A DNA stretch of 64,000 nt from Actinoplanes sp. N902-109 (lineage in GTDB: Bacteria; Actinomycetota; Actinomycetes; Mycobacteriales; Micromonosporaceae). Shown piece by piece: positions 33,012 through 42,171 of this stretch. Both the position numbers and the translations under genes were made by a program. Location: assembly GCF_000389965.1 (NCBI RefSeq), contig NC_021191.1, positions 6,015,501 through 6,079,500 on the forward strand, given 5' to 3'. The number at the start of each line of letters is the position of its first letter. Position 1 is the first letter of the stretch. Below the pieces are notes generated by a model that saw only the letters and a program-made list of their open reading frames with translations, did not search any database and was not told the DNA's origin.

Positions 33012-34513
33012 CCGAACGGTATGTCGTCGCCATCGACCAGGGCACCACGTCCACCCGCTGCATCGTCTTCGACCGCCGCGGGCAGCTCGTCTCGCTCGCC
33101 CAGCAGGAGCACAAGCAGTACTACCCCCGGCCCGGCTGGGTCGAGCACGACGCCGCCGAGATCTGGCGCAACGTGGAACGGCTGGCCCCGCAGGCGCTGC
33201 GCCGGGCCGGCATCACCCTCGACCAGGTCGCCGCGGTCGGCATCGCCAACCAGCGGGAGACCACCGTGCTGTGGGACAGGCGCACCGGCGCCCCGGTCGG
33301 GCGGGCCCTGGTCTGGCAGGACACCCGCACCGACGCGCTGGTCACGACGCTGCGCGAGCTGCCCGGCGCGGACGGCGTGCAGGAACGCTCGGCGCTGCCG
33401 CTGGCCACGTACTTCTCCGGCCCGCGCGTGCGCTGGATGCTCGACCACACCCCCGGGCTGCAGGAGCGCGCCGAACGCGGGGAGATCCTGTTCGGCACGA
33501 TGGAGACCTGGCTGATCTGGAACCTCACCGGTGGCGTCACCGGCGGCACGCACGTCACCGACGTGACCAACGCCAGCCGCACCAACCTGCTCGACGTGCA
33601 CTCGCTCGACTGGTCCGAGGAATCGCTCGGGTTCTTCGGCATCCCCCGCGCCATGCTGCCCGAGGTACGCCCGTCGGTGTCGGTCTTCGGCGCGGCGGCG
33701 GCGGCTTTCCCGGGCGTACGGATCGCGGCCGCGCTGGGCGACCAGCAGGCCGCCCTGTTCGGGCAGACCTGTTTCACCCCGGGCGAGGCGAAATGCACGT
33801 ACGGCACCGGCAGCTTCCTGCTGCTCAACACCGGCACCGATCTCGTACGCTCCCAGAACGGCCTGCTCAGCACCGTCGCCTATCAAGTGGCCGGGGCGCC
33901 GGCGCAGTACGCCCTGGAAGGCTCGATCGCCATCACGGGCTCGCTGGTGCAGTGGTTCCGCGACCAGCTGGAGCTCATCGCGAGTGCCCCGGAGATCGAG
34001 ACCCTGGCCCGCACCGTCGACAACAACGGGGGCTGCTACATCGTCCCGGCCTTCTCCGGCCTGTACGCCCCGCACTGGCGGTCCGAGGCCCGGGGCGTCA
34101 TCGTGGGCCTGACGTCGTACATCACCAAGGGTCATCTGGCCCGCGCGGTCCTGGAGGCGACCGCCTGGCAGACCCGCGAGGTGGTCGACGCCATGAACGA
34201 GAATTCCGGACTGACCCTGAAGACCCTCAAGGTCGACGGTGGCATGACCGCGGACAACCTGCTCATGCAGTATGTGGCCGACGTGCTCGACGTCCCGGTG
34301 GTGCGCCCGCTCGCCGCCGAGACGGTGTCGCTGGGCGCCGCCTACGCCGCCGGGCTGGGCGTCGGCTACTGGCCGGACCTGGAGGACCTGCGGCACAACT
34401 GGCACCGGGCCGGTCAGTGGCTGCCCGCGATGGACCCGGCGCTGCGCGCCTCCGAGTACGGCAACTGGCGGCGGGCGGTGGAACGCACCTTCGACTGGAT
34501 CCAGCCGGCCTGA
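33008..34513 (+). CDS. glpK2: second glycerol kinase, coupled to the regulator
   Basis: A 501-residue FGGY kinase: YVVAIDQGTTSTRCIVFDRRGQLVSLAQQEHKQYYPRPGWVEHD, GIANQRETTVLWDRRTGAPVGRALVWQDTRTD, GTGSFLLLNTGTDLV, and YAPHWRSEARGVIVGLTSYITKGHLARAVLEATAWQTREV. All catalytic segments of glycerol kinase are present. It starts inside the regulator's stop codon and is transcribed away from glpFKD, so it can supply glycerol-3-phosphate, the presumed inducer, independently of the main operon. Symbol is descriptive only. Confidence 0.94.
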   Translation: MTERYVVAIDQGTTSTRCIVFDRRGQLVSLAQQEHKQYYPRPGWVEHDAAEIWRNVERLAPQALRRAGITLDQVAAVGIANQRETTVLWDRRTGAPVGRALVWQDTRTDALVTTLRELPGADGVQERSALPLATYFSGPRVRWMLDHTPGLQERAERGEILFGTMETWLIWNLTGGVTGGTHVTDVTNASRTNLLDVHSLDWSEESLGFFGIPRAMLPEVRPSVSVFGAAAAAFPGVRIAAALGDQQAALFGQTCFTPGEAKCTYGTGSFLLLNTGTDLVRSQNGLLSTVAYQVAGAPAQYALEGSIAITGSLVQWFRDQLELIASAPEIETLARTVDNNGGCYIVPAFSGLYAPHWRSEARGVIVGLTSYITKGHLARAVLEATAWQTREVVDAMNENSGLTLKTLKVDGGMTADNLLMQYVADVLDVPVVRPLAAETVSLGAAYAAGLGVGYWPDLEDLRHNWHRAGQWLPAMDPALRASEYGNWRRAVERTFDWIQPA

Positions 34514-34707
34514 TGCACCCGCCCGGCAACCCGTTCGCTGCGCCGCCCGCACCCCGCGCTGCCGACCGGACAGTCATGCAGACACTGCTGGCCGATCTCG
34601 CCACCCCCGCCATCGCCGGGCTCGCCGGGGTCCTCGGGATCCACGCGGCGCAGGACATCCTGGCCCGGCTGCGCCGCTCCGGCCGCTGCCCCGAGCGCTG
34701 GCGCTGA
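34513..34707 (+). CDS. possible 64-residue protein after glpK2
   Basis: The ATG overlaps the last base of the glpK2 stop (TGATG). The product is a Pro/Ala-rich start followed by MQTLLADLATPAIAGLAGVL, an amphipathic helix, and a basic end. No family recognised and no independent ribosome site; it may be a coupled small protein or a chance frame. Confidence 0.3.
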   Translation: MHPPGNPFAAPPAPRAADRTVMQTLLADLATPAIAGLAGVLGIHAAQDILARLRRSGRCPERWR

Positions 34708-34750
34708 CCGCCCCGTCGACCGGCCGCCGTACGCGGAGCACAATAGCCTG

Positions 34751-35143
34751 GTGATCACTGCCGTTCCGGAGCCGTTGCGCAAGCAACTGCTGAGCGAGCT
34801 GACCGCGGCGCGCTCCCAGCACGGCAGCGACCCCGCGCAGCCCCGGGTGCACGACGCCGAGCTGGCGCTGGGCACGGCCGGCGCCGACCCGCGCACCCGG
34901 CTGGCCGCCACGATGCGGGCCCTGCTGCGGCACCGCCGCCCCGACGCCACCATCTGCCCCAGCGACGCGGCCCGGGTCGTCGGCGGCGGCTCCTGGCGTG
35001 ACCTCATGCCCACGGCCCGCGACGTGGCCGCGGAGCTGTCGCGGGCGGGCACCCTCGTGGTGCGGCAGCACGGCACCGACGTCGACATCACCACTGCGAC
35101 CGGGCCGGTGCGCCTCGCCCGCGGCCCACGATGGGACCGATGA
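34751..35143 (+). CDS. DUF3253 protein
   Basis: A 130-residue protein. The second half, LRHRRPDATICPSDAARVVGGGSWRDLMPTARDVAAELSRAGTLVVRQHGTDVDITTATGPVRLARG, matches the DUF3253 pattern (TICPSE/D-AR, W-R-LMP, VRxxA). The fold resembles a small winged helix; function unknown. DUF3253 genes often sit next to redox or peroxide-response genes, which is not the case here. Its stop overlaps the start of the DUF427 gene, so the two are co-translated. Confidence 0.75.
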   Translation: MITAVPEPLRKQLLSELTAARSQHGSDPAQPRVHDAELALGTAGADPRTRLAATMRALLRHRRPDATICPSDAARVVGGGSWRDLMPTARDVAAELSRAGTLVVRQHGTDVDITTATGPVRLARGPRWDR

Positions 35144-35604
35144 TGGAATCAGTGTGGGACTACCCGCGCCCGCCGCGGCTGGAACGCTCGGCCGCCCGGG
35201 TGACCGTGGTGCACGCGGGCCGGACGATCGTGGACAGCACCGCCTGCTGGCGGGTGCTGGAGACCTCGCACCCGCCGGTCTACTACGTGCCCCGCGAGGA
35301 CATCGCGGCCGGGGTGCTGCAACCCGGCGCGGGCCGCTCGTTCTGCGAGTTCAAGGGCACCGCGACCTACTGGGACGTGGTCGTCGGCGAGCTCCGGGTG
35401 CCGCAGGCCGGCTGGTCCTACGAGCACCCGTCCCCGGCGTACGGGGACATCACCGGAGCTGTCGCGTTCTACCCCAGCCGCCTCGACGAATGCCGGGTCG
35501 GCGACGAGCTGGTCCGCCCCCAGGAGGGCGACTTCTACGGCGGCTGGATCACCCCGGACATCACCGGCCCCTTCAAGGGCGGCCCCGGCACCAGGGGCTG
35601 GTGA
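35140..35604 (+). CDS. DUF427 family protein
   Basis: About 154 residues: MESVWDYPRPPRLERSAARVTVVHAGRTIVDSTACWRVLETSHPPVYYVPREDI...FCEFKGTATYWDVVVG...GWSYEHPSPAYGDITGAVAFYPSRLDECRVG is the full DUF427 domain, a beta-tent fold of unknown activity common in actinobacteria. ATGs at 35131, 35140 and 35143 are in frame; the last two overlap the TGA of the DUF3253 gene, favouring a coupled start. Confidence 0.88.
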   Translation: MMESVWDYPRPPRLERSAARVTVVHAGRTIVDSTACWRVLETSHPPVYYVPREDIAAGVLQPGAGRSFCEFKGTATYWDVVVGELRVPQAGWSYEHPSPAYGDITGAVAFYPSRLDECRVGDELVRPQEGDFYGGWITPDITGPFKGGPGTRGW

Positions 35605-35612
35605 GCCGGCCG

Positions 35613-35861
35613 TCAGGGTGCGGTGGCGAGGCCGGCGTCGTCCGTACGGTGCGTGGCCACCATGCCGGACAGGGCGTGCATCGCCTGGTAGAGCCGGACC
35701 GTGACGGTGGCCGGGGCGAGGCCGAGGAGCTCGGCTGCCTCTCGGGTGGTCCGGCCGCCGAAGTAGGTGGCGATGATGACGTCCCGGTGCGGGGCGGGGA
35801 GGCTGCGCAGCATCAGTTCCATCGGGGGTGCCGGGGTGGGGGTGGCGGTTCTCGTCGGCAT
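35613..35861 (-). CDS. short protein made of a sigma-70 region 4
   Basis: About 82 residues. After a Thr/Pro-rich start comes LMLRSLPAPHRDVIIATYFGGRTTREAAELLGLAPATVTVRLYQAMHAL, a sigma-70 region 4 / LuxR-like helix-turn-helix. Region 2, needed for promoter melting, is absent, so this is an orphan region-4 protein: either the relic of an ECF sigma factor or a small DNA-binding regulator. ATG 35861 or GTG 35870; neither has a clear ribosome site. Confidence 0.65.
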   Translation of the reverse strand: MPTRTATPTPAPPMELMLRSLPAPHRDVIIATYFGGRTTREAAELLGLAPATVTVRLYQAMHALSGMVATHRTDDAGLATAP

Positions 35862-35880
35862 GTCCAGCACTCTGGTTCAG

Positions 35881-35899
35881 CTGGAGGATGCATCTCCAG
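35881..35899. promoter_or_regulatory. inverted repeat upstream of the region-4 gene
   Basis: CTGGAG-GATGCAT-CTCCAG: 6-bp arms around a core containing ATGCAT, 20 bp upstream of the region-4 protein start. Possible operator for it. Confidence 0.35.
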
Positions 35900-36000
35900 T
35901 GCGCACCTGCGACGTAGTTGTCCCGTTACGAGGGGCAATCACGCCGGTTATCGTCCGCCGCCTCGCGGTCGATCATCGGGTGGGGCCGGATCGCCCGGCC

Positions 36001-36048
36001 CCACCGGGTCAGGCGCCGGCGCCACCGGGTCAGGCGCCGGCCCCACCG
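36001..36048. repeat. 21-bp tandem repeat duplicating the stop of the SDR gene
   Basis: Two full 21-bp copies (36001-36021, 36022-36042; unit starts CCACCGGGTCAGGCGCCGG) plus a partial third. The SDR stop codon lies in the inner copy (36030-36032) and an equivalent in-frame TGA lies in the outer copy (36009-36011), so the last codons and stop of the gene are duplicated downstream. Confidence 0.85.
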
Positions 36049-36812
36049 TCGACCGGGACGATCGCGCCGGTCACCATCGCCGCCCGGTCGCTGAGCAACC
36101 AGGCCGCCACCTCGGCGACCTCGGCGGGTTGCGCCATCCGGCCCAGCGGGATGCCGGCGTTGATCCGGTCGACGATGCCGGGGCTGGCCGCCTCCCACTC
36201 GTCGATCATCTCGGTCGCGGTGCCGCCGGGGGTGATGCCGTTCACCCGGACGCCGTGCGGTGCCCAGGTCACGGCCGCGGTCTCGGTGAGGCTGTTGAGC
36301 GCGCGCTTCATCGCACCGTACGCGGGCAGGTCCGGGTTGGCCCGGCGGCTGCCGATGCTGGAGGTGTTGACGATCGCGCCACCACCGTGCTGCCGCATGA
36401 GCTCGAACTCGGCGGTCATCGCGGCCCAGTGCGCGCGGAAGTTCACCGCGTACTGAAGGTCGATGGTCTCGTCGCTGGTCGTGTCGAGCGGGCCGGGCGG
36501 CTGGCCGGTGGCACCGTTGTTGAAGGCGCCGTCGAGGCGGCCGTGCAGCTGTGCGGCCCGGTCGACGGCCGCGCTGATGCTCGTCCGGTCGGCCAGGTCG
36601 AGCGGCACCGCGTCGGCGACCCCACCGCCGGCCCGGATGTCCCGGACCACCCGCTCGAGGGCGTCGGTGCTGCGGGCGCCGAGCACGACCGCGGCCCCCT
36701 CTCGGGCGAAGACCCGGGCCGCGGCGGCGCCGATGCCCCGGCTGGCCCCGGTGATGACAATGACCTTGCCGTTGAGCAGGCCGATGGGTGCGAAGTCCGT
36801 GCTGTTCGTCAT
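36030..36812 (-). CDS. short-chain dehydrogenase/reductase
   Basis: A 260-residue NAD(P)-dependent oxidoreductase with KVIVITGASRGIGAAAARVFAREGAAVVLGAR (cofactor motif TGxxxGIG), the FNNGATG variant of NNAG, IVNTSSIGS (Ser), YGAMKRAL (Tyr-x3-Lys), VNGITPGGTATEM and a closing MVTGAIVPVDGG. Complete and of normal length; substrate unknown. ATG 36812 is used, with ATG 36821 also possible. It is divergent from an MmyB-type regulator, a pairing that is common in actinobacteria and usually means the regulator controls the SDR. Confidence 0.92.
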   Translation of the reverse strand: MTNSTDFAPIGLLNGKVIVITGASRGIGAAAARVFAREGAAVVLGARSTDALERVVRDIRAGGGVADAVPLDLADRTSISAAVDRAAQLHGRLDGAFNNGATGQPPGPLDTTSDETIDLQYAVNFRAHWAAMTAEFELMRQHGGGAIVNTSSIGSRRANPDLPAYGAMKRALNSLTETAAVTWAPHGVRVNGITPGGTATEMIDEWEAASPGIVDRINAGIPLGRMAQPAEVAEVAAWLLSDRAAMVTGAIVPVDGGAGA

Positions 36813-36899
36813 GCCCACCATGGCACCGCGATCCGCGCACCGGATACAGGCACAACCGGTACCAGGCTCCGCCGGCGCGGACCGGGCACACTGGGAACC

Positions 36900-37712
36900 A
36901 TGGACAAGCAGGAACTCGGCTCCTTCCTGCGCAGCCGGCGGGAACGGCTGCGCCCCGAACAGCCCGGCCCGCGCCGCCGCACCCCCGGGCTGCGCCGCGA
37001 GGAGGTGGCGGTCCTCGCGCACATCTCCACCGAGTATTACGTCCGGCTCGAACAGGGCCGCGCGCCGCGCCCGTCGGCCGAGGTCCTCGCCGGGATCGCC
37101 GCCGCGCTGCGGCTCACCGACGCCGAGACCGCCCACCTGCACGTACTCGCCGGGACATCGCCCAGCCGCACCGGACTGCACCCGCGTGCGGTGCGCCCGA
37201 GCATCCTCGCGCTGATCGACCGGCTGCCCCGCACCGCCGCGTTCGTCCTGTCCGCGACGTTCGACGTGCTGGCCTGGAACGATCTCGCCGCGCTGCTCAT
37301 GCCCGGGCTGGCCGACGAGCGCAACCTCGCCCGCCGGGCGTTCCTGCAGACCGGCAACCTGTTCGGGGTGTCCGACGTCACCGAGTTCCGGCACCACACC
37401 GTCATGCAGCTGCGCGCCACGCTGGCCCGCTACCCGGCCGATCCGGCGGTGACCGGGCTGATCGAGGAGCTGCGCACGGGCAGCGCCGACTTCGCCCAGC
37501 GCTGGGCGGAGCACGACGTGCAGCCCGCGCCGACGCTCCGCAAGACGTTCCGGCACCCGCTCGTCGGCGACATCACCGTCGACTGCGACTCGCTGGCGCT
37601 GACCGACCGCGACCAGCACGTCGTGCTCTACAGCGCACCCGCCGGCTCCCGCGACGCCGAGGCACTGGCCCTGCTCGACGTGCTCGGCACCGACAGCCTC
37701 AGCCCCGCCTGA
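36900..37712 (+). CDS. MmyB-type XRE-family regulator
   Basis: A 270-residue regulator. Helix-turn-helix ELGSFLRSRRERLRPEQPG...RRTPGLRREEVAVLAHISTEYYVRLEQGRAPRPSAEVLAGIAAALRLTDAE, followed by the MmyB-like ligand-binding domain (LIDRLPRTAAFVLSATFDVLAWNDLAALLMPG ... FRHPLVGDITVDCDSLALTDRDQHVVLYSAPAGSRDAEAL), a PAS-like fold thought to bind a fatty-acid-like ligand. Divergent from the SDR gene with an 87-bp gap that should hold its operator. Confidence 0.9.
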   Translation: MDKQELGSFLRSRRERLRPEQPGPRRRTPGLRREEVAVLAHISTEYYVRLEQGRAPRPSAEVLAGIAAALRLTDAETAHLHVLAGTSPSRTGLHPRAVRPSILALIDRLPRTAAFVLSATFDVLAWNDLAALLMPGLADERNLARRAFLQTGNLFGVSDVTEFRHHTVMQLRATLARYPADPAVTGLIEELRTGSADFAQRWAEHDVQPAPTLRKTFRHPLVGDITVDCDSLALTDRDQHVVLYSAPAGSRDAEALALLDVLGTDSLSPA

Positions 37713-37784
37713 TCCCCACCCCCTGGACGATCGGCACCCGCGGGGTACGGCCGGGCCGCGACCGGAGGTAGCGCCCGGCTGGAC

Positions 37785-38225
37785 CTATCGAGGCGACGGC
37801 GACGCCGGCCCGGTGGGCTTCGACGCCGGTGCTCGATCGGCATCACCGTCGGCCAGGAAGGGCAGGAGGGCGAAGGCCAGCAGTGCCATGGCGACGGCAC
37901 CGGTGGTGAGCAGCACCGAGCGGCGCGCGATCGGGTGGCGTTTCACCATCCGGGTGGCCCGCTGTTCCTCCTCGTCGAAGTCCGGTTTGATGTAAAGCGC
38001 CGCCGCGAGTTCCGAGTTCTGCAGGGCGGTGGCCGCCACAGTGAGCAAGCCGGCGCTGAGCACCCAGGCGACCGAGTCGGCCACTGTCACCGCACGCAGG
38101 CCGCCCGCATCCCCGACCGCCGACGAGGTGAGCAGGTTGATGCCGGTGCCGGCGAGCAGACCGGCGAGAAAGTTGAGCAGGGTGGCGGTGGGGAGCCGGG
38201 CCGCCCACCGGTCCCAGGCCGTCAC
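37785..38225 (-). CDS. small membrane protein, last gene of an uncharacterised operon
   Basis: A 146-residue protein with about three membrane segments (TLLNFLAGLLAGTGINLLT, VTVADSVAWVLSAGLLTVAATAL and SVLLTTGAVAMALLAFALLPFL) separated by the charged YIKPDFDEEEQRATRMVKRHPIARR loop. No family recognised. The GTG start overlaps the TGA of the NTPase-toroid gene (GTGA 38222-38225), so it is translated with it and may be its membrane anchor or effector. Confidence 0.75.
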   Translation of the reverse strand: MTAWDRWAARLPTATLLNFLAGLLAGTGINLLTSSAVGDAGGLRAVTVADSVAWVLSAGLLTVAATALQNSELAAALYIKPDFDEEEQRATRMVKRHPIARRSVLLTTGAVAMALLAFALLPFLADGDADRAPASKPTGPASPSPR

Positions 38226-40741
38226 CGGGAGCCTTTTTCCGGCTCGTAGCTGAGCCCGTCGGCCCAGGCCCGCCCGCACACGCCGATGCCCAGATCCACG
38301 AGCCGGTCCAGGTCACGCGGCGACGGTCCGTTGTCGAGCCGGCGGATCAGGTGCAGGCACAGGTCGAGCTGGTCGCCGTACTCGGTGGCCCGGTCGCGCA
38401 GCCACACGGCCTGGTCCGGCGGCACATCGCGAAGGACCGCCAGGCGACTGCTGATCGAGTCCTCGAGTTGCACCTTGATCCGGCCGGCCGCCTGCTTCCA
38501 CCGCTCGACCGACGGGCGCAGCTCGACCCGTGGGGCCGCGCCGGAGCGGGTGTCGCGCGGATCCGCCCGGCGCGGCGCCGAGGACAGCGGGGGGACCGCG
38601 ATCACCGGCTTCAGCAGGGCGTCCGCCTCCCGGCCGACCGCAACGCGGACCAGGGCGGCCAGCTGAGCGGCAGCGAACGGAACGCGCAGCGCGCCCTCCG
38701 GCAGGTCGACATCGTACACGCCGGAACGTAGTTCCTGGTTGGTCCAGGACAGCAGGTTGAGCAACCGCCCGTACGACGAGCGCCAGTTGTGCGCGCCGAG
38801 CAGGATGGCCTCCAGCGCCAGGGCCAGGTCGATCTCCCGTTCGGGGCGGGTCCACTCCCCCGCCCGCGAGCGCAGCCAGACGACCGCCTTGTCGATCTCG
38901 TCACCGGCCGGCGCCTCGGCCAGCAACAGCGCGCTGACACACATGGCGGTGGTGGCCTCGTCGCGGTTCCACGAGCCGGTGCCGCCCCGCCACCACTCGC
39001 CGTACACACCGTTGTCCCGCTCCGGGCGCAGCAGCCAGTCGCAGGCCCGCCGCACCACATCGTGCGTCTGGTACCGGTGCCCGGCGGCGCACAGGCCGAG
39101 AACAACGCGGGCGGTCACCCACGGCACCCGCCGCGGATAGAAGTAGCCCTCCCGGTGGCATTCCTTCTCGGCCGTACGCAGCAGGGCATCGAGCAGCGCG
39201 GGCGACCGGTCGAGCGCCGATCCCTCGAAGCCGAGCAGCACCCCGAGCATCCACGTGCTGTGGAACTTCGTCGTCTCGATACCCTCGCCGAGCATGTCGG
39301 GTTCCCAGCGCGGACCGAGGAAGTTGTCCTCGATGGTCATGTTGCGCTGGATACGTTTGAAGTCCTTCTCCTCCTGCGTGGGGCCGCCTTTGGGCTGCGG
39401 CAGCACCTCGGGCTCGTCGTAGCGCCACCGGCTGCGCACGTACGCCGCGACGCGCTGCCACTGATCGCGGTGGCCCAGTTCGGCGAGGGCCTCGGCCGCG
39501 AACACCGCAGCGCCGACGTTGTCGCCCCAGCTCGGGTCGTCGGCGCAGTGTGCGTCGAGTTCGGCGCCGAGCCGGAAGAGCAGGTCCCAGCTGGCGGTGA
39601 GGTTGCGGCTGCCCTCGGTACGGCCCCAGCCGGTGCGGCCGGAGAACCCGATCAGGTCCAGCGACTCGAGTGTGGCCCGGCCGGTCTCGGCCCCCACCAC
39701 CTTCAGGTATTCCCAGATCAGCTCGCCGGGGGCCCGGCGTCCGGGCGAGCCGGCGAGCCGGTTGACCAGGTCCACCGGTTTCTCGGTGAGGATCAGGCTG
39801 TAGCAGGCGTCGTCGTCCTCGCTGGACCGGTCGATCGCACGGTCCCGCAGCCGGTCGAGCCGCCGGCGGGTGAACCGCCGGTCCGCGACGGCAGCCGAGG
39901 GTTCGATCGCGAACAGGCTGAGACAGCCGAACCAGTAGAGGATGTCCGCCTCGTCCTCGTCGAGCACCCGGACCACCGGCTGGACCGGCACCTGCAGGAA
40001 GAAGCGGTAACGCGCCCATACCGCGTCCACCTCGGCCGGTGTGGTGGTGGTCAGCAGGCGCACGTCCAGGTCGAACAGCCGGCGGAACGGGACGACGGCG
40101 TCGCGTACCTCGTGCACCGCATACGCGAGCCGGCGCTGGTTGACCACCACGAGGACGCGGTCATGGGCCGGCAGCCGCAGCATCTGCCACACGAACGTCA
40201 GGGCACCGGCCCGCCGGCTCGAATCGATCCAGATCGACGCGCCGCCGTTGGCCCGGAAGGAGCGCGCGGCTCGCGCGGCGCTGACCGCCTTGCCGCTGCC
40301 ATCCTCCCCGACCAGCACGACGTCCTCGGCGCGGGCGAGCGCGCCGAGCAGGCGGTTGGTCAGCTCGTCACCGTCGGCGCCGCGCACGGGCGGCACCCGG
40401 GGCGGGTCGTGCTGGCGGACCGGCGCGAGACTCTTGACCGGGTCGAGCTGGCGGGCGGGCGCGGTCAGCAGGTGCGCGACGACCGCGAGTGGATCGAGCT
40501 CCCTACGGACAGCGACGTGCAGCAGAGGCAGCGACAGGTGCACCTTGGAGATGGCAGGGCGCCCGGCAGTGCCGACCCCCACCTCGACGGATTCGGCCGC
40601 GGGCCGGCAGTCGAGCCCCAGGAGGGGATCTCCCTCGTCGACGATCGCTGCCTGAGCCGCTTGGATGTCCTCAGCTGCGGCACGCAACCGGGCGGCGACA
40701 TCGGCCCCTGCCCGCTCGGCTGTCCGTACGCTCTCCCACAT
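38222..40741 (-). CDS. degenerate P-loop protein fused to an alpha/alpha-toroid-like region
   Basis: An 839-residue protein. Residues about 125-330 look like a P-loop NTPase: NRLLGALARAEDVVLVGEDGSGKAVSAARAA keeps the Walker lysine but has Ala where Ser/Thr should follow; HDRVLVVVNQRR may be the Walker B strand, without its acidic residues. From about residue 400 the protein is helical with repeated pairs reminiscent of terpene-cyclase/prenyltransferase toroids: TTKFHSTWMLGVLLGFEG, VPWVTARVVLGLCAAGH, ACDWLLRPERDNGVYGEWWRGGTGSW, TTAMCVSALLLAEAP. No DxDD-type acid motif is seen, so it is probably a binding scaffold, not a cyclase. Coupled to the membrane protein after it; 32 bp after the methyltransferase gene. 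Confidence 0.6.
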   Translation of the reverse strand: MWESVRTAERAGADVAARLRAAAEDIQAAQAAIVDEGDPLLGLDCRPAAESVEVGVGTAGRPAISKVHLSLPLLHVAVRRELDPLAVVAHLLTAPARQLDPVKSLAPVRQHDPPRVPPVRGADGDELTNRLLGALARAEDVVLVGEDGSGKAVSAARAARSFRANGGASIWIDSSRRAGALTFVWQMLRLPAHDRVLVVVNQRRLAYAVHEVRDAVVPFRRLFDLDVRLLTTTTPAEVDAVWARYRFFLQVPVQPVVRVLDEDEADILYWFGCLSLFAIEPSAAVADRRFTRRRLDRLRDRAIDRSSEDDDACYSLILTEKPVDLVNRLAGSPGRRAPGELIWEYLKVVGAETGRATLESLDLIGFSGRTGWGRTEGSRNLTASWDLLFRLGAELDAHCADDPSWGDNVGAAVFAAEALAELGHRDQWQRVAAYVRSRWRYDEPEVLPQPKGGPTQEEKDFKRIQRNMTIEDNFLGPRWEPDMLGEGIETTKFHSTWMLGVLLGFEGSALDRSPALLDALLRTAEKECHREGYFYPRRVPWVTARVVLGLCAAGHRYQTHDVVRRACDWLLRPERDNGVYGEWWRGGTGSWNRDEATTAMCVSALLLAEAPAGDEIDKAVVWLRSRAGEWTRPEREIDLALALEAILLGAHNWRSSYGRLLNLLSWTNQELRSGVYDVDLPEGALRVPFAAAQLAALVRVAVGREADALLKPVIAVPPLSSAPRRADPRDTRSGAAPRVELRPSVERWKQAAGRIKVQLEDSISSRLAVLRDVPPDQAVWLRDRATEYGDQLDLCLHLIRRLDNGPSPRDLDRLVDLGIGVCGRAWADGLSYEPEKGSR

Positions 40742-40773
40742 TCCGCGCTCCGTCCGGCCGCCCCTCGCTCACC

Positions 40774-42171
40774 TCAAACACTACATACGATGCGCAGGTA
40801 GTTGCACTCGGTGAGTTCGCCGGCCACTGCCGCCGATTCGCGCTGCACGATGTCGAACCCGTGCCGGGTGAAGAACGCGGCGACCTGGTCGGCCCCGCCG
40901 AGCTGGTCCGAGCTGGACATGGTGACGGCGTAGTCGTGCGCCCCCTTGAGCAAGTCGTTGAAGTCGATCTTCAGGAGCCACGAGGAGTTCTTCGCGCGTT
41001 CGTAGAGCCGGAGCCCGTACTCGGTGATGTCGGCCGCCCGGGGTTCCTGCCGGCTCGACTCGTACAGCCGAACCGTGGTGATCAGCCGCCCGCCCGGCTT
41101 CAACAACCGCCGCCAGTTCTGCGCCACCACCGCCGCGTCCGCCGCCGAGAACCGGGTCAGGAAGGCATCCGAGATGATCAGGTCGAACGGCTGCTGCTCG
41201 GCGGCGAACCGCTCCCCCGCCTCGACGAAGTCGAGGTTGTGCATCCGCACCCGGGTGCCCCGGCGGCGGGCGAACCAACGGTTGGCCAGCAACGGCGTCA
41301 TGCACATGTCCAGGACCTGCACGTCGAGCGCGGCCGGCCGCTCCACCGCGTTGAGCACATAGGCGAGGGTGCCGTAGTCGGCCGCACCGGTGATCAGCAC
41401 CCGTGCTTGCGGCGTGCTGTGCAGGTGCTCGCGCAACGCGGCGGAGTAGAAATCCGAGTGCCAGATGGGACTGCTCACCATGTCGTACAGGCGCAGGTAC
41501 TGCCAGATGCCGTGGTACCAGGCGCAGGACACCGGATGGACGTGGTGCCGGGTGCACGCGACCTGCGCCAGCGAGTGCAGGATGTCGGCCGACTCGAGCA
41601 GCGGCTCAGCCAGGTGCGGTGGCTGGTTCGCCAGCTCGAAGCGGCGTTCCCACAGATACGTCCAGCGCTGCCGGGCGACCTTGACGTCGTACGGGCGGCG
41701 GCTGACGACCCACCCCGCCGGGCCGCTGTCCCCGTGCTCCTCGAACACCACCGCGTGATCGTCGATCAGCCACGTGTGCGTCATCGGCACCGGCACCGCC
41801 GGCGTCATGCCGAGGTGAGCCACGTGCGCGTCGATGCCGCCGTCGTGGTCGAGCGCCTTCTCCCGGTTGATCGGGGTCATGTCCGGGTTGCCGAACGGCA
41901 CGACATACAGCCGGTTGACCTCCGTTCCCCGTAAGGCCTCCTGGCGCCACGCCATGAGCATGAACAGATCGGCGTCGGCCCAGCCGAAGGAGGGCACGAT
42001 CTGGTCGATGCGCCGGGCGCTGCGGGTCAGCAGCCGGACCAGATCGGCCGCCGCACCTTCCGGCAGCCGCACCACCTCGGAATCGGTGCCGGTGACCGTC
42101 AAGTTGTACGACCGCAGCGCTGCCCGGGCAGCGTCGAGGATGGCCTCCCCCTCGGGTGAGGCCTCGGTCAC
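40774..42171 (-). CDS. PLD-like N-terminal domain fused to a SAM methyltransferase
   Basis: A 465-residue protein. Residues 1-190 (LVRLLTRSARRIDQIVPSFGWADADLFML ... THTWLIDDHAVVFEEHGDSGPAGWVVSRRPYDVKVARQRWTYLWERRFEL) resemble the degenerate phospholipase-D-like sensor region seen at the C-termini of some actinobacterial regulators. Residues about 250-465 are a class I methyltransferase: ARVLITGAADYGTLAYVLNA (motif I, degenerate), LDVQVLDMCMTPLLANRWFARRR, FDLIISDAFLTRFSAADAAVVAQNWRRLLKPGGRLITTVRL. GTG start overlaps the stop of the EgtD-like gene by GTGA. Substrate unknown. Confidence 0.7.
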   Translation of the reverse strand: MTEASPEGEAILDAARAALRSYNLTVTGTDSEVVRLPEGAAADLVRLLTRSARRIDQIVPSFGWADADLFMLMAWRQEALRGTEVNRLYVVPFGNPDMTPINREKALDHDGGIDAHVAHLGMTPAVPVPMTHTWLIDDHAVVFEEHGDSGPAGWVVSRRPYDVKVARQRWTYLWERRFELANQPPHLAEPLLESADILHSLAQVACTRHHVHPVSCAWYHGIWQYLRLYDMVSSPIWHSDFYSAALREHLHSTPQARVLITGAADYGTLAYVLNAVERPAALDVQVLDMCMTPLLANRWFARRRGTRVRMHNLDFVEAGERFAAEQQPFDLIISDAFLTRFSAADAAVVAQNWRRLLKPGGRLITTVRLYESSRQEPRAADITEYGLRLYERAKNSSWLLKIDFNDLLKGAHDYAVTMSSSDQLGGADQVAAFFTRHGFDIVQRESAAVAGELTECNYLRIVCSV

